This document shows, piece by piece, positions 33,111 through 44,079 of a stretch of DNA of 64,000 bases. Origin of the DNA: Takakia lepidozioides (lineage: Eukaryota; Streptophyta; Takakiopsida; Takakiales; Takakiaceae); assembly GCA_030704615.1 (NCBI GenBank), contig CM060731.1, forward strand, positions 83,742,756 to 83,806,755, in the 5' to 3' direction. A program made the translations under genes and the position numbers. Each line of letters opens with the position of its first letter. The first letter of the stretch is position 1. A model generated the notes under the pieces. The model had not been told where the DNA came from and made no database searches. It saw only the letters and a list, made by a program, of their open reading frames with translations.

Positions 33111-34261
33111 GAACTGAATGGGGAAAGAGAATGGAATTGGAAGATTCAATTAAGGTCAGGAAACATGAATTATACCATGTGGAAGAAGTACGTGCTGATG
33201 CAGCTGATAACATGACCAGAATTCAGATGAAGAGGACGGAACAGTTTGATGAAGGCAAATTAAAGACTTTTAAGACGGGAGATTTGGTTCTCTGGTTGCA
33301 GAAGAAGGGGAAGATTAAAGCTTCTAAGCTTAAATCACCATGGAAGGGACCTTATGTCATACAAGAGATGTATGATAATAACACAGCCATGTTACAAACC
33401 ATTAACAAAGAGATGTTAGGAAGAGTCAATGCCAATAAATTGAAGGGGTACAGTGGTATCCATGACAAACCATTGCAGCACGATTTGCATGTTGAAACGC
33501 AAAAGCAGTCACGAGCTGCGCCAGTGATACCAACGGAGTATGGAGCACTTGTCGCTAAGCCGAGCATATATGACCAGGGCGAGAAATACAGGTGTTCGCA
33601 TATCTATCACAGCCCATCACAGTGTGACACAGCCTATCACAGCCCATCACAGCGTGACACAGCCTATCATAGCCCATCACAACGTGGCATAGCCTATCAC
33701 AACCCATCACAGCGTGACACAGCCTATCACAGCCCATCACAGTGCCACATAGCCTATCACAGCCCAACACAGCCCATACAGATTACACGGTCCATAGGGT
33801 CAGTGACAGGTGGACGCGAATTAACGTTAGAAAAGTGGCCATCAAGTGAAGAAAAAGTTTGGAAGTCAAACTTGGAGAATGTGCCACGCGGAGAGGGGAA
33901 GACGGGGGCATGTTTAGAAATGGACACGTGGCGGCTAAGGCAAAGCACACCGCGCTGCATCGATTGCAAAAGTGAGTTTCATCATGCAAGAGGACAAATC
34001 GAGCCGTCAAAGTACCTACCCGGTACAACAACTAATACTAATTGTGGGCCCATTAATGCATTCAGTGCCAGGGTAACGGAACCCTTTTCGAGTTCAGAAA
34101 AGGGAAACCTATGCCACATGTGCTGTCCTACTGGACATTCCAGGTGGAAATGTCCATGGAGGGGGGTGGAATTAAGGAATTATCTAAGCAGTCCACAGCC
34201 AATCAGGAGTGAGAATTACATGCAGGTGGTTCCCTCCAAGAAACAAGAACAAGAAATATGA
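33092..34261 (+). pseudogene. Gypsy B integrase C-terminus fused to accessory ORF
   Basis: The frame begins in the last part of integrase (RADAADNMTRIQMKRTEQFD, GDLVLWLQKKGKIKASKLKS, PWKGPYVI). That part binds DNA and in this family precedes the LTR-proximal ORF. It then runs through a CACAGCC minisatellite encoding Tyr-His-Ser-Pro-Ser-Gln repeats and ends in a further knuckle CHMCCPTGHSRWKC. The chimera is open for 389 aa, which is surprising for a deletion product. Confidence 0.65.
33598..33785. repeat. CACAGCC minisatellite
   Basis: About six units of 27-30 bp (CCTATCACAGCCCATCACAG then YGTGACACAG). Related shorter arrays lie at about 22,040-22,105 and 34,800-34,910, all in the same retrotransposon family. 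Confidence 0.85.
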
Positions 34262-34370
34262 AGTGTTATGAGCGGAAGAGTCGGAGTGGCTCTGAATAGC
34301 CAAGCTCTCGACGGAAGGGGCAATCAAAGCACTAGCCTGGTAGCTATGGCAGATGTAACCGATTACACAC

Positions 34371-34640
34371 TTGCTTTACTTCTCACGCAGTGGCGCAAGG
34401 ACGGACTCTTTTGACATGGCAGAGGACTATGCACTTCAGATGGCAGAGAAGAAACGACGGGGATCTCCTATGCCTGAGAGGTTACCTCGTTATCAGCCAA
34501 AGGAGGGTCGGACATTTCCAGGTAGTGCTCAATCATCTCCGTCAACCAGTGACAGGATTTGGGCTCGCACACGGAGTCCTTCACGAGACTCTCACCGTCG
34601 GAAGGGTGCTTGCTCACAAAGGTTTGCTAATCCCAAATAG
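34371..34640 (+). pseudogene. Gypsy B accessory 3' ORF fragment
   Basis: Contains DSFDMAEDYALQMAEKKRRG and SPMPERLPRYQPKEG; the same sequence, with a small deletion, ends the split coiled-coil ORF at 21,905-22,110. It lies between the integrase end and the polypurine tract, where some plant gypsy lineages carry an extra ORF. Its function is unknown. Confidence 0.55.
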
Positions 34641-34934
34641 TAAACCGTGAGGACACGGCTTTTTGAGAGAGGGAGGGGTAAATGTTAGAGGGCTGCTTGG
34701 GACTTAGACGCATTTACGAGTTCTGTGGGGTACCCTTAATTTTTGCGCAGACTGAGACCAACAAGAGCCTTAGGGGTGGCAGCAGCAGGCTTTAGGGGGG
34801 TTACACAGCCCGACACAGCTTGACACAGCCCGTCACAGTCAGTCACAGCTTCGCACAGCCCGACACAGCCGACACAGCCCGACACAGCCTTATACAGCCT
34901 GGTGGGAGTACATCAAGCAGAACCATGCCAAGCG
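34641..34934 (+). repeat. Polypurine tract and partial LTR of gypsy B
   Basis: GAGAGAGGGAGGGG is followed by TGTTAGAGGGCTGCTTGGGA, then about 250 bp with GACACAGCC repeats, cut off where cargo gene copy 2 starts. Confidence 0.5.
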
Positions 34935-35032
34935 TGTGTCATCCTCAAGGTGAAGGCGACAGACTCCTCCCTGCTCAAGAATGCCATGGCGGACCTCAAC
35001 TCGTAAGATACTCATACCCTCCCAAGCACGTT

Positions 35033-35054
35033 CGAAATGCGGTGCCGCATTTCG
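35033..35054. repeat. Class 2 palindrome in intron 2 of cargo copy 2
   Basis: CGAAATGCGGTGCCGCATTT plus CG, lying wholly inside the intron 35,003-35,114. Confidence 0.85.
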
Positions 35055-36240
35055 GTTTCCAATCTGTTTTGTTTCCGTGTTTCTGTGGACTGAACTGGAG
35101 AGTGTGCCTTGCAGGGTCACTGAAAATGCGTACGTGCATACCCACATGGCACATATGCTGTACAGGGTGAGGAAAACTGGTCTCACTGATCCGCACATGT
35201 TTGCGGAAATGCTGGAGCCCGAGCTCATTCAGAAAGCCGTGGCAAAAACTGACCGGACATGGTATCGTCTCACTATGGATGGAATGGTGGAGGTGATATA
35301 CGAAGTAAGTTGTCATCCCATTTCCCTCTGCTCATCCTTCCCCAATTTCCGGTAATCTTTCCACATGAATCGAATGTAACGCTTCTGCATGTTTTTGTTG
35401 GTAGTCAAACATCAAGCTGGATTTGGCCCATGCCAAACACTTCTTCATGGAAAGTGAGGGGCAGGTCAAAACGTTGCAGTCATTGACTGAGCACTTGAAG
35501 GAAGCCGGGGTCAAGTCCAGAACGAAATACAAGTCAAAGCTTGTGAAGCTGGTGGCCATTGCAGATCCGGCACTTGGAAAGGACTTCATCCCCGAGATTG
35601 CAAAACACTATTCTCGGGCCATGCAGCCGACCATGCAGTTGGAGAAACTGCATCACCTCTCAACGACATGTGTTGAGGCGAAAGAAAAGGTGAGGTTTCA
35701 ATGCACTGAAGTTCCTTTCTAGCAATAGCCACTCTTCTTCCTGCTCCTGACATTGGATCGAAAATGGCAGACACGGTAGCTGTCGATCTGGAATGCATCG
35801 GAGAGTATAAGGACAATGTGGTCTTTTCCACTCGAAGTTTCCGACCCTGCAGTGGATGTGTGGCTCAACCGCATGACTTGATGGTTCCAGGTAATTCAAG
35901 GTACTTCCCTAGATTTGCTTTTCTGAAATGAATTCCCTAAACTGCTACGTGACAATGCATGTGGGAATCGCAGGTAATGACGAATGCGAAGGAGCAAGTC
36001 GTAATGCATACAAATTCGTTCAGCTTGTACATCAAATGGGATGGAACACAGACACTGGAAGACTACGTGACACATTTCAGATGTGCATACAAGGACAACC
36101 TCTTCACCAGGGAGCTGCAGACAGCAAGAATGAGCGTGGAGTTTACACATCAGGAGGGAGCGGGAAAAGCTGCAATGCGAATTGTTTACAGGTGAAGCCC
36201 AGCAGTCCTTCTATGCGAAGCCTGGTTATGAGGTTTGTCT

Positions 36241-36263
36241 GGGAAATGCGGCATCGCATTCGC
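36241..36263. repeat. Class 2 palindrome in intron 6 of cargo copy 2
   Basis: GGGAAATGCGGCATCGCATT in the intron 36,192-36,337, the counterpart of the copy 1 intron that holds the 190-bp class 1 array. Confidence 0.75.
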
Positions 36264-37481
36264 ATTTTATGTTTTTGGTTGCACTCTGCGAGTACGTTGC
36301 TCTCAACTTTTGCTCACGCATGCTGACTGCCCTGCAGGTATATGAAATACGTGCTTCTTTAGACAAGGGCCCTGGCTCAAGAGCCCCCGTTCTTCATGGC
36401 TTGGACCGTGGCGGGCCCAAGTTGTGTCTACACACCCGAGATGCAGAAACAATGGCATGCCGCGCATCTCGTTGGATGCCCGTGGTACCTGGACATGTCT
36501 GGCGGAATTGTTGATGAGTCTGAGAAAGATCTGCACGCGAAAGCAGAAGAGAAGAGGAAGGAAAGACGTGTCCCTGCTGGGCCAGAGTCGGCAAAGGAAG
36601 CTGCTGCTCTGGAACAATCCAAAAAGGCAGCTGAGATGGCACAGAAGACGGTGGATGCAGCTGTGTAGGCTCAACAGAAGGGGCCGAAGAAGAAGACTCG
36701 CCAGCAAGGAGCAGCAGTTGTGACACCCAAGAAAACGAAGAAGCAGAAACAGATAGTGCAGGAAGAGGGTGACGAAGAGGACTCCGATGGAGACTTTGCA
36801 ACCAGCCCACCCCCCGAAACGCAGCCAAAATCCCCTGTGCCCACCGTTGTCACGAGAGGGACGAGAACAGGCTCGGCAAAGAAGGCACTCTTCAACCCCC
36901 CGGGGGGGCACCCTTTCGAGCCGGTGGAAATGAAGAGGCCGAAAGTGGATCCCGATACAGTAGTCCAGTGTGTAAATGAGAGTTTCTTGGCGGCTTTGGA
37001 TGGACGGGCAGCCAAGTTGGCATACATGAAGACCATGGAGGGTCTGAAGGGCAGAGCACTGAAGAAGGCGGCTGCCGAAGAGCCTTCCGACACCCCTGGG
37101 TTTCTGAAGATGGTCTCGTTCTTTGAGAGGGTGTGTGCAGACAAGGATTGCAGGAGGGGCGGAAATGCAACCGAGTGGTCTTGCGATATGATCATCTTGG
37201 ATATTCCGGACGGAGAGCCTGTGGAAGGACTACAAGCTTTGCCATCTTGGAACAGGTACTTCGAGGACTTTTGGAAGAAAGGATTCGGGCTTGCCCGCAT
37301 GGTGTTGGACGACAGAGAGGTTGTCCTGGCGAGCAGACAGGAATTGCGAAGTGGACCCGTAGGAGCGCCGTCCCAATTCTGAAGAAGAAGTGGACGTGCA
37401 TCAACACATTGGGCCTTCGGAGTGAAGGGAAGAAGGTAATTACGACATTGGCACTTGTCCTTTCATTTTCTTAGGAGTTTT

Positions 37482-37500
37482 GAAATGCGGTGCCGCATTC
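37482..37500. repeat. Class 2 palindrome in intron 7 of cargo copy 2
   Basis: AAATGCGGTGCCGCATT in the intron 37,436-37,531. Confidence 0.8.
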
Positions 37501-38799
37501 GATTTCTAATCGTTCCCCACTGTGTATGCAGACAAAGCAGTTCGATGCATACTGCTTTGTGAAGGAGAACTCCACCTTTGCTTTCCGGAAGGAGGGATTG
37601 TTGGTTGACCCGAACTGCGACCCCATCGATTACGACGTCCTGTTCAACAACGTTCCCACGGAACTTCTCCCTCATAGCCTCACTTCAACGGAACCCCTGC
37701 GGTATTCACGGACTCGGAGCCCTGCCTTCATTCAGACAATTATGGAGACATGCACTGACGTGGAGGGCACAGTGCTCGACCTTGTCTGTGGGACAGGTAT
37801 GCAGAATCTTGTTGTATGTTGTTCTGCAATTTCTCGTTATGCTTTAATTCGCAACATCTGAAGGGCCATGTCATAATGTGTGGATGGCATTGTAACAGGT
37901 GCCTCAATGTGGGCTGGGCGGTTTTCCGACCGGCACCTCTTTGCCTATGAGGAGGACACATATGTCTGGGGATCCCATCTGGAAGGGCTGCAATGGAATG
38001 TGAAGGCTCCCATCGAAGCCAAAGACTCCTCGGATTTGTCAGAGTCGGAGGAAGAGACAGTGGACATTGATGTCGAGGAGAACCCGGAATACGAGTGAGT
38101 GCAAAAATTAAGTTTGCAAAGCCTTTTGGGTGATTTTTTGTCAAACGCATTTCCGGATTGTGGTTCTCATTGGTCTCATTGGTGAAGTTATGTGCAGGAT
38201 TCCAGGATCTGGGTCGAAACATGTAGGGCCTACACTTCCTGCCAGGAAGAATGTCCCGTTCTTTGCGAGGGCCGACTTCATGACGAGCCCGGTGAAGGAC
38301 TACTCCCTTCCTAGTTATGCAGCTAAACTCGCAAATACAGCGATTAGACGATGTGAGAATCCCAGTAAAGTAGAGCAGATTTTGGAGAGGGCTAGGGAGG
38401 ATAGAAGGATAAGGAAAGAGTTGGCAACAGCTGAGACAAGTAGATAGGTGCGAAAGTTCATAAGTGATTCAGCGGATGAGAGCGATGCAGACAGGGAGGA
38501 CGACGAACCAACGAAGGTGAGATGGTCGGTTCCGCAAGGGGAAGATGGGATTTTCGAAAGCCTGGCCAACGAGCAGTCCGCTGGAGATGAGAAAGGCAAT
38601 GATGGGGTGGAGGCGGAGCAGGACAGTCAAGGACAGGACGACGATAGTGATGATTTTCAAGATTAATAGAATTTTAATGAACTCTCTGTACATTTAAATT
38701 CTCTTCCAGAGTATATAAAGGAAATTCTCCCCGTCCTTCATGTCTCCTCTCCCATGTGCTTCTCAACGACAACATCGTCCAAACCACGTCCCTCCCAAA

Positions 38800-39850
38800 A
38801 TCGGAAATGCGGCACCACATTTCCATGTCGGAACGGAAATGTGGCAACTGCAAAAACCTCCTTTGGAAATGCGGCACCGCATTTCCAAAACCGGGGCAAG
38901 AACAATTTTCCGTTTCATGGTTTGGACATCAGAAACTGTTCGGCCAAACGGAAATGCGGTGCCGCATTTCCGTTCTCGACACGGCAGTTTTGCCGATTGC
39001 CAGCTCCTTCCATGGAGGTAAATGGATATGCCACCCCGCATGCGGAGGTCGCACATGGAAATGCGGTGCCGCATTTACATTTTGGAGATGGACGTTTTTC
39101 CAAGAGCAGACCCATCGACGGAAATGCGGCTCCCCATTCCATGATGCTAGACGGGAATGCGGCACCGCATTCCATTGTCCAAAAAGAAATTTCGATGACG
39201 TACATGGAAATGCGGCGCCGCATTTCTAAAACGGACATCGTTGTTTGTCCAATTCCAGACCCTTTGACGGAAATGCGGCACCGCATTACATTGTCCAATA
39301 AGCAATTTCGATTGCCAAACATGGAAATGCGGCGCCACATTTCCAAAACAGACATCGTTGTTTGTCCAATTCCAGACCCGTGTGGGCATTCCGTCTTGTT
39401 GGACGGAAATGCGGCACCGCATTCCATTGTCCAATACGAAATTTTGATGACGGACATGGAAATGTGGTGCCGCATTTTCAGAACAAACATTGTTGTTTGT
39501 CCAATTCCAGACCCTTCGACAAAAATGCGGCACCGCATTCCATTGTGCTCTCCGGAAATGCGGTGCCGCATTCCATTGTCCGGTACGAAATTTCGTTGAC
39601 GGACATGGAAATGCGGTGCCGCATTTCCAGTATGGACATGGACAAGCATTAGCGATTGGACATGCTTGGACAATTCAAGGTCCAATATGGTGCCGCATTT
39701 CCAATTCAAAGTATGGTAATGCCATGTCAAGAAATGAAATGCGGTACAGCATTTCCGTTACGACCACAACGGAGGAAAGGGAGCTGCCAGAAATCGCTGC
39801 ATGGAGAAAAATGAAATGCGGTGCCGAATTTCCGAGCTTCGGCATGTACA
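38800..39850. repeat. Class 2 palindrome array
   Basis: About 18 copies of GGAAATGCGGYRCCGCATTT (often completed by CC), at spacings of about 35-80 bp, start 130 bp after the end of cargo copy 2. Linkers share TTGTCCAATTCCAGACCC and GACGGACATGGAAATG. The core alternates between GGCGCC, GGCACC and GGTGCC. The last copy near 39,811 has a class 2 left arm and a class 1 right arm (AAATGCGGTGCCGAATTTCC). No genuine gene lies within. Confidence 0.9.
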
Positions 39851-40109
39851 TGTTTCCTTTTACTCATACATGGATTTCCTTCACCTCAGGACTCTGCTAT
39901 CGCTAACTCTGGTATATTCATATGGACAGACACATTGTAGAAATGAGACCACAAATTGTAAACAATGGGCCGATTACGGCAGTTCTTGAACACAATGAAA
40001 CACAAGCACACGGAAGTGAGGTACGATGGGTTGTTTTATTGATCGAACACGGTGTCTCACATTTAGCAAATCCACACAAATCTAAGCCCTTCCTCCTTCT
40101 ACATGGGCG

Positions 40110-40695
40110 TCACCAAGTCGACGGAACTTCGATAGCCCTCAAAACAAGCTCATTACTGATGCGGCACCTCGAGGTAATCTGCAATGCGGTCGATCTGGTG
40201 CCCTTGGTGGAGCTGACGACAATGTCATGCCCATCAATCATACCACCATCATACATTGACAAGGTCAATGTGGGCCTCATGTGCCCATGCGATTCGTCTT
40301 CGCAACTCAGCCGAATGTCTCCATACACTGGAAAAGCGGAGTGAACTCCACGAATATAGTTTTCCCCGGTGCCGTCCTCCCTGGTCCACTGGCAGTAGTT
40401 CCAGCGCCAAAGGGAGGCCGTGCGTGATCTGTCCGGCATCCCAACCCACCTTAGTATATCGAGGTCAACAATTTTCAGGACCCACGGACCGCATTGACCC
40501 TCGCCCTCACCTCGCTCAAAGCGGTAATAGCCCTCCAATACTCCATTGCGCGCAAAGACTCCCGCTTGATTCCAGAAGCGTTTGTGAAAACACAGAGCCA
40601 AACAATGATGTCTCCTAATTCTGGTTTGAACATAGCATAATCGTGGCCATGATAAGGGCAGTCTGCAGGATTTCGACGGCACGACCTCCTTGAAA
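40110..40695 (-). pseudogene. Protein H, copy 2
   Basis: Read on the reverse strand it has the same order of blocks as copy 1 at 41,245: RRNPADCPYHGHDYAM, ELGDIIVWL, then after a single-base shift GYYRFERGEGEGQCGPWVL, KIVDLD, RTASLWRWNYCQW, VYGDIRLSCEDESHG and MYDGGMIDGHDIVV. The start codon is not clear and the shift makes it non-coding. The family is unknown to me; I see no signal peptide, membrane helix or metal-binding motif. Confidence 0.6.
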
Positions 40696-40969
40696 AAAGA
40701 GTAGCGGAGTACGCTCAATGACAGCAGCTCCCGGATGGAGGAGGCAGCAGCGCGGTGGCTGGAAGAAGTTCAAGCAAACGCTGCAATTCCTCACAAACAC
40801 TCCAGGGCACATTTAAATTTCCCCCCTACAAGAACCTGCACGGATGAAGATTGGCTGCTCCATGAATGTAGCCGTTTCAGTTTCCTTCCCTGCCATGCAA
40901 ACTATGGGCAGTAAGTGCCAGGTGGGCCTATAGCCACTCGAGACGACGAAGTCCATCCCCCCTTCGATA

Positions 40970-41005
40970 TAAATGCGGCGCCGAATTTCCATCCGGGGGA
41001 TGGAC
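40970..41005. repeat. Chimeric class 2/class 1 palindrome upstream of protein H
   Basis: AAATGCGGCGCCGAATTTCC followed by ATCCGGGGGATGGA. The left arm is class 2, the right arm class 1. It lies about 240 bp upstream of protein H copy 1. Confidence 0.75.
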
Positions 41006-41244
41006 TTCGGTGGCAAATTTCAAACTATACCCCGTGGATGAGAAAGAGGTATCGGTTCATCCACCGCTGGCGTGATGAACACGTTACACGATGATTGGTG
41101 GGTACGTGGGACCCATATGCTCCATTATTGGAGCCCGCACTGCTCTTCCGCTTCTCATCATTTCAAAAATCTAAGGGCTTCATTGCTGTCTGCAAGGTCA
41201 TTGTCATCGGCATCAAAGACGTCCTCAGGTCCTCCTTTGCAAGG

Positions 41245-41739
41245 ATGCCGTGCTTCCGGAACCGGGATGACTGCCCTTATGGAGGCTTTGATTATGCAAT
41301 GTATTTGGCCACATTGGGAGACATCGTTATCAGGTACACAGATTACACAGAAGATACTAGTTCGAATGCGGAAACATTGTCCGCTTTTGAGTATATCCCA
41401 GGCCACTACGCCTTCGAGCGGGGTGATGATCTTGGTCTGAGGAGTCCGTGGCTCTTGCGCATCCTTGATTCCGATTTTCCCACCTACGACGGGCACCCAT
41501 GCAGAAGAATGCGCACTGCTATGCTGTTGCGGTGGAACTGCTGCCAGTGGACGTGGGTGGACTCCATCGGAGAGACGTATACTCCTGAAGGAGTGCGCTC
41601 CTCTTCTCCATTGTATGGGGACATTCGCATTGGTGTGGACGATGAAAACGTGAAGCTTTCCATATTCAATGGTGGTATGATTGAAGGGCACAACATTGTG
41701 GTGAACATCAACAGGGGCGGTACAACAGCTGCAATCTAG
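41245..41739 (+). CDS. Protein H, copy 1 (unknown function)
   Basis: 164 aa from ATG 41,245. I chose this start because copy 3 (53,957) begins MACRDPSNCP at the point where this one reads MPCFRNRDDCP. Conserved blocks among the four copies in this window are M-x-C-x(2,3)-R/N...CP, LGDIVI, ALEY/AFEY, FERG, PWLLRILD, RTA-x-L-x-RWNCCQW, GDIRI-x-x-(E)DE and GGMIEGHNIVVN. The spacing of Trp, Gly and Asp residues suggests a compact beta-rich fold, but I recognise no family. A poly(A) signal (AATAAA, 41,892-41,897) follows, and the right end of a Mutator-like element lies 530 bp downstream. Copy 4 keeps the same position relative to its right end, so H is probably a second cargo of this subfamily. 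The C-terminus is shortened compared with copy 4 by a CAG to TAG change. Confidence 0.6.
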   Translation: MPCFRNRDDCPYGGFDYAMYLATLGDIVIRYTDYTEDTSSNAETLSAFEYIPGHYAFERGDDLGLRSPWLLRILDSDFPTYDGHPCRRMRTAMLLRWNCCQWTWVDSIGETYTPEGVRSSSPLYGDIRIGVDDENVKLSIFNGGMIEGHNIVVNINRGGTTAAI

Positions 41740-41759
41740 TTTACTTGGAGGAGCCCGAT

Positions 41760-42271
41760 GACTCATGAGCTAGTTCTCAGAGCAGTCGAAGTCCCATTGA
41801 CAACGTGACTTGTATTCAGAAGGCACAGGGCTAAAGATTTGTTTGCACAATCAGCACAGTAGACCTGCTTCAAATGCAATTCATGTGGATCAATAAAAAC
41901 CCCATTGTGCCCTCTTTTTGTTCTATTCTGTATCCATCGTTCCCAAAATGCATCATTCCTCATTTCGTTTGGGATTGGGAGTGTGGGTGGATTTTGCAAG
42001 TGGCTGGTAGGCTGAAATGGGCCCCCATTGTACAGAGCAGTACCACCCTACCATTCACAAAACATTGCCTTTCAATATGTAATTCTAAAAAACATTGCCG
42101 AACCTCCTTCATCGGGAGGTCATTCTCCCACTATGACCGTGACAGCCTAAACCCTATTCCCGCGGACACTCATTTCCAGAAAATAGTCCTGCTCATGTTT
42201 TTTTTGACACTTACAACTTTGCTCATGGCTCATGCCGCTCATGGCTCATGGCTCATGAAATAGCAGCCCCC
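41760..42271 (+). mobile_element. Right end of a second Mutator-like element
   Basis: Ends ...CTCATGAAATAGCAGCCCCC at 42,271, like the complete element. It is followed by CGCCTGGG (42,272-42,279). The 500 bp before the end are almost identical to the inverted segment 54,428-54,945. Sub-end sequence ACCCTATTCCCGCGGACACT resembles that before the end of the complete element. No transposase lies directly to its left; protein H copy 1 does. Confidence 0.82.
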
Positions 42272-42279
42272 CGCCTGGG

Positions 42280-43406
42280 GATGCGCGAAGGCGGCGCCTT
42301 GTCTCTCTAGCAGCGGGAAACACTGCTGTGAATGCAGTGGCATCTTCCCTCCTCTGGCTTTTAATTTTAGCAGTGGCATTTGTGCTGGGAAGTCTCTCTC
42401 CCTCCCTTCTATTGCCTTGACAGTTTGCCTGCTTTGCTTCATTGCTCATGTGCTTTGTGGAGGCGGATTGCTGCGGGTGGTGATGGCGCATAACCCTCTT
42501 CCCCAATCGCTTAAGGTGCCTTTGGAGTTTAGGGATCCTTGTGTTCTTATCTTCTTCTCTTGCTTTTGAGTTTCTTAGTTGACATCGATGACAAGTGTGA
42601 GGGTCTGTGATTCACCTGGGGTTCCACAATCCTCACTAATCCGTTGATTTTGTGGGGGCTTGTGATGGGACCAGGTGAGGATCCTCACTTACTTTGAAAT
42701 TTCTTGAGCATGCAGTTGGGGATATGGGCTGAGGAGACTTGTAAGTTATCGCGCCTTGAAGTGGCTATTGCCTGCAGCCCTGAATTCAACCCGACTGCTC
42801 CTGGTTTGGCATGCTACAGCCTATGTTTTGGCTTTTGTTGTTCTGCCGTCAATGGGGCAGCTCGACCTGTCTGGCCTGTCTCCTGAGGCCTGCATACAGA
42901 CCATACCATATCTTTTGATCCTTGACAGCAAGGCCTGTGGATTAATGAGCTAGTTCTTTGGGCCATAGAGGATCTGGTTTTATGGGGGCTGCCTCGGCGG
43001 GTTTGGGACTCTAAGGACGTGGTGGCCTTGAATGTTATGGCGGTAGCCTGATAAGGCACCGACCTGCTCCTTTTCGGGCCTGTTTTTGGTGTGTGATGGA
43101 TCATAGTGAGGTGTTCTTTGCAAGCTTTAGCATGGACCTCTTGAAGGATGAGGATGGTAAGCTGCAATGGAATCCTACCTATAGTTTTGGCCTTGTCATG
43201 ACATCAGGCCTATGACCTGCAATCTGAGTTTTTTATGTGCCAAAGAGGCTGGATCTCGGTTGTTCAAGTTGCTTGTGTGTACAAGTCTCTTTTGGTTCCC
43301 CTGCAGTCCCAACAAACACTATGACTTCCTCCTTCACCAGGAAATACAAAACTGACAGAACAAATCGGAGAATTCTGTTGGCATGAAGGGTGAGCATTAT
43401 ACTTAC
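42280..43406. other. Flanking DNA, no gene identified
   Basis: This follows the duplicated flank CGCCTGGG and ends where the inverted cargo fragment begins. GC content and short open frames look like degraded coding DNA on either strand, but nothing is recognisable. The first bases may be LINE-derived (see the LINE endonuclease entry at 47,920). Confidence 0.3.
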
Positions 43407-44013
43407 TTGTTGATGTCATGCATAGCCGTAAGAAGTGCTATGACGTTTCCTTTCGGATCCAACACCATGGACGCCACAAGGTAGTGCCAGTCCTCGTCTG
43501 TGCTGTGATATTTGTTTATGACGTTCATCCAGGCCATGAAGCGGTGATTGCCATCCCAAATATGAAACATTTTCCCGGAGAACACCTGTGTGGACATTCT
43601 CCTCGAAATCTGGGCTTCGAACTCCTCGTTTACTTCTCGCCATATTGGATCCCAGCTTTTGACAATTGACTCCTCCACCAAAACCTCATGTCCACTGGCA
43701 TCGCACAAGGAGACGTAAAACACTGGAGACCCCTCTATGTATCCATGACTAAAATCTTGCTCCAACTTGGACACATCCCCGGTCAGGGCAGGTCGAACGA
43801 TTGGCATTGATATTAGGCGGCAGAGAGGGATCATGATCTTGCCTCCAGGTACCAGATAGACTTGATCACCCGTGCGGAATTGACCTTCTGGTACACAAGG
43901 ACCTTTGCCGCTCTTTCTTCGTAGAAAGGATCGTCTTCTTCAACAGGCTTCTCAGTCACTTCTTCCTCCTGCTGTTGCTGCTTCTCAGGCTGCAATCCTT
44001 TTCTTTTCCTCCC
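43407..44013 (-). pseudogene. Cargo gene copy 3: ParB-like exon
   Basis: A reverse-strand exon from an acceptor GGTGCAG|GGGAGG at 44,013 to a donor CAACAA|GTAAGT at 43,407. It begins with a Lys/Gln/Glu-rich stretch (GRKRKGLQPEKQQQQEEEV). A single-base shift near 43,870 follows, then GQFRTGDQVYLVPGGKIM and the ParB-like domain: PLCRLISMPIVRPALTGDVS, SGKMFHIWDGNHRFMAWMNV, AMHDINK. The last residues and the splice donor line up with copies 1 and 2. This copy gives the clearest view of the WDGNHR motif, which corresponds to the conserved G-x-[HR]-R-x-x-A box of ParB-N/sulfiredoxin folds. The downstream exons are absent. Confidence 0.72.
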
Positions 44014-44079
44014 CTGCACCTCCCACAATTACAGCCTTTCCGTCATTCCACAGTTACATTTTCCTGATCTGGTACCTAC

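Larger units (their letters stand above)
30920..34934 (+). mobile_element. Internally deleted Ty3/gypsy element (gypsy B)
   Basis: Carries gag, the C-terminal end of integrase, an accessory 3' ORF, a polypurine tract (GAGAGAGGGAGGGG, about 34,667-34,680) and the start of an LTR (TGTTAGAGGGCTGC, about 34,684). Protease, RT, RNase H and most of integrase are missing between 33,110 and 33,120. Gypsy A abuts its left side, and cargo gene copy 2 begins directly at its right side (34,935), so both flanks are rearranged. Confidence 0.75.
34935..38666 (+). pseudogene. Cargo gene copy 2: truncated ParB end plus methyltransferase-like part
   Basis: Exons correspond one to one with copy 1: 34,935-35,002 (only the end of the ParB exon), 35,115-35,304, 35,405-35,689, 35,771-35,890, 35,974-36,191, 36,338-37,435, 37,532-37,796, 37,899-38,094, 38,198-38,666. 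The 95-codon exon has the same length in both copies. It keeps CDMIILDIPDG, TRSPAFIQTIMETCTD, LDLVCGTG and GASMWAGRFSDRHLFAYEED. Stops TAG 35,777 and TGA 35,879 replace Trp codons, TAG about 36,361 and TAG 36,666 follow, a shift lies near 37,335 and TAG 38,445 interrupts the last exon. It is clearly dead, yet splice sites and motifs are intact, which validates the copy 1 gene model. The upstream part has been lost to gypsy B. Confidence 0.82.

Noticed and set aside
42704-43167. Short frames after the transposon right end, one with a hydrophobic stretch
   Set aside because: Too short, overlapping frames on both strands, no family similarity.
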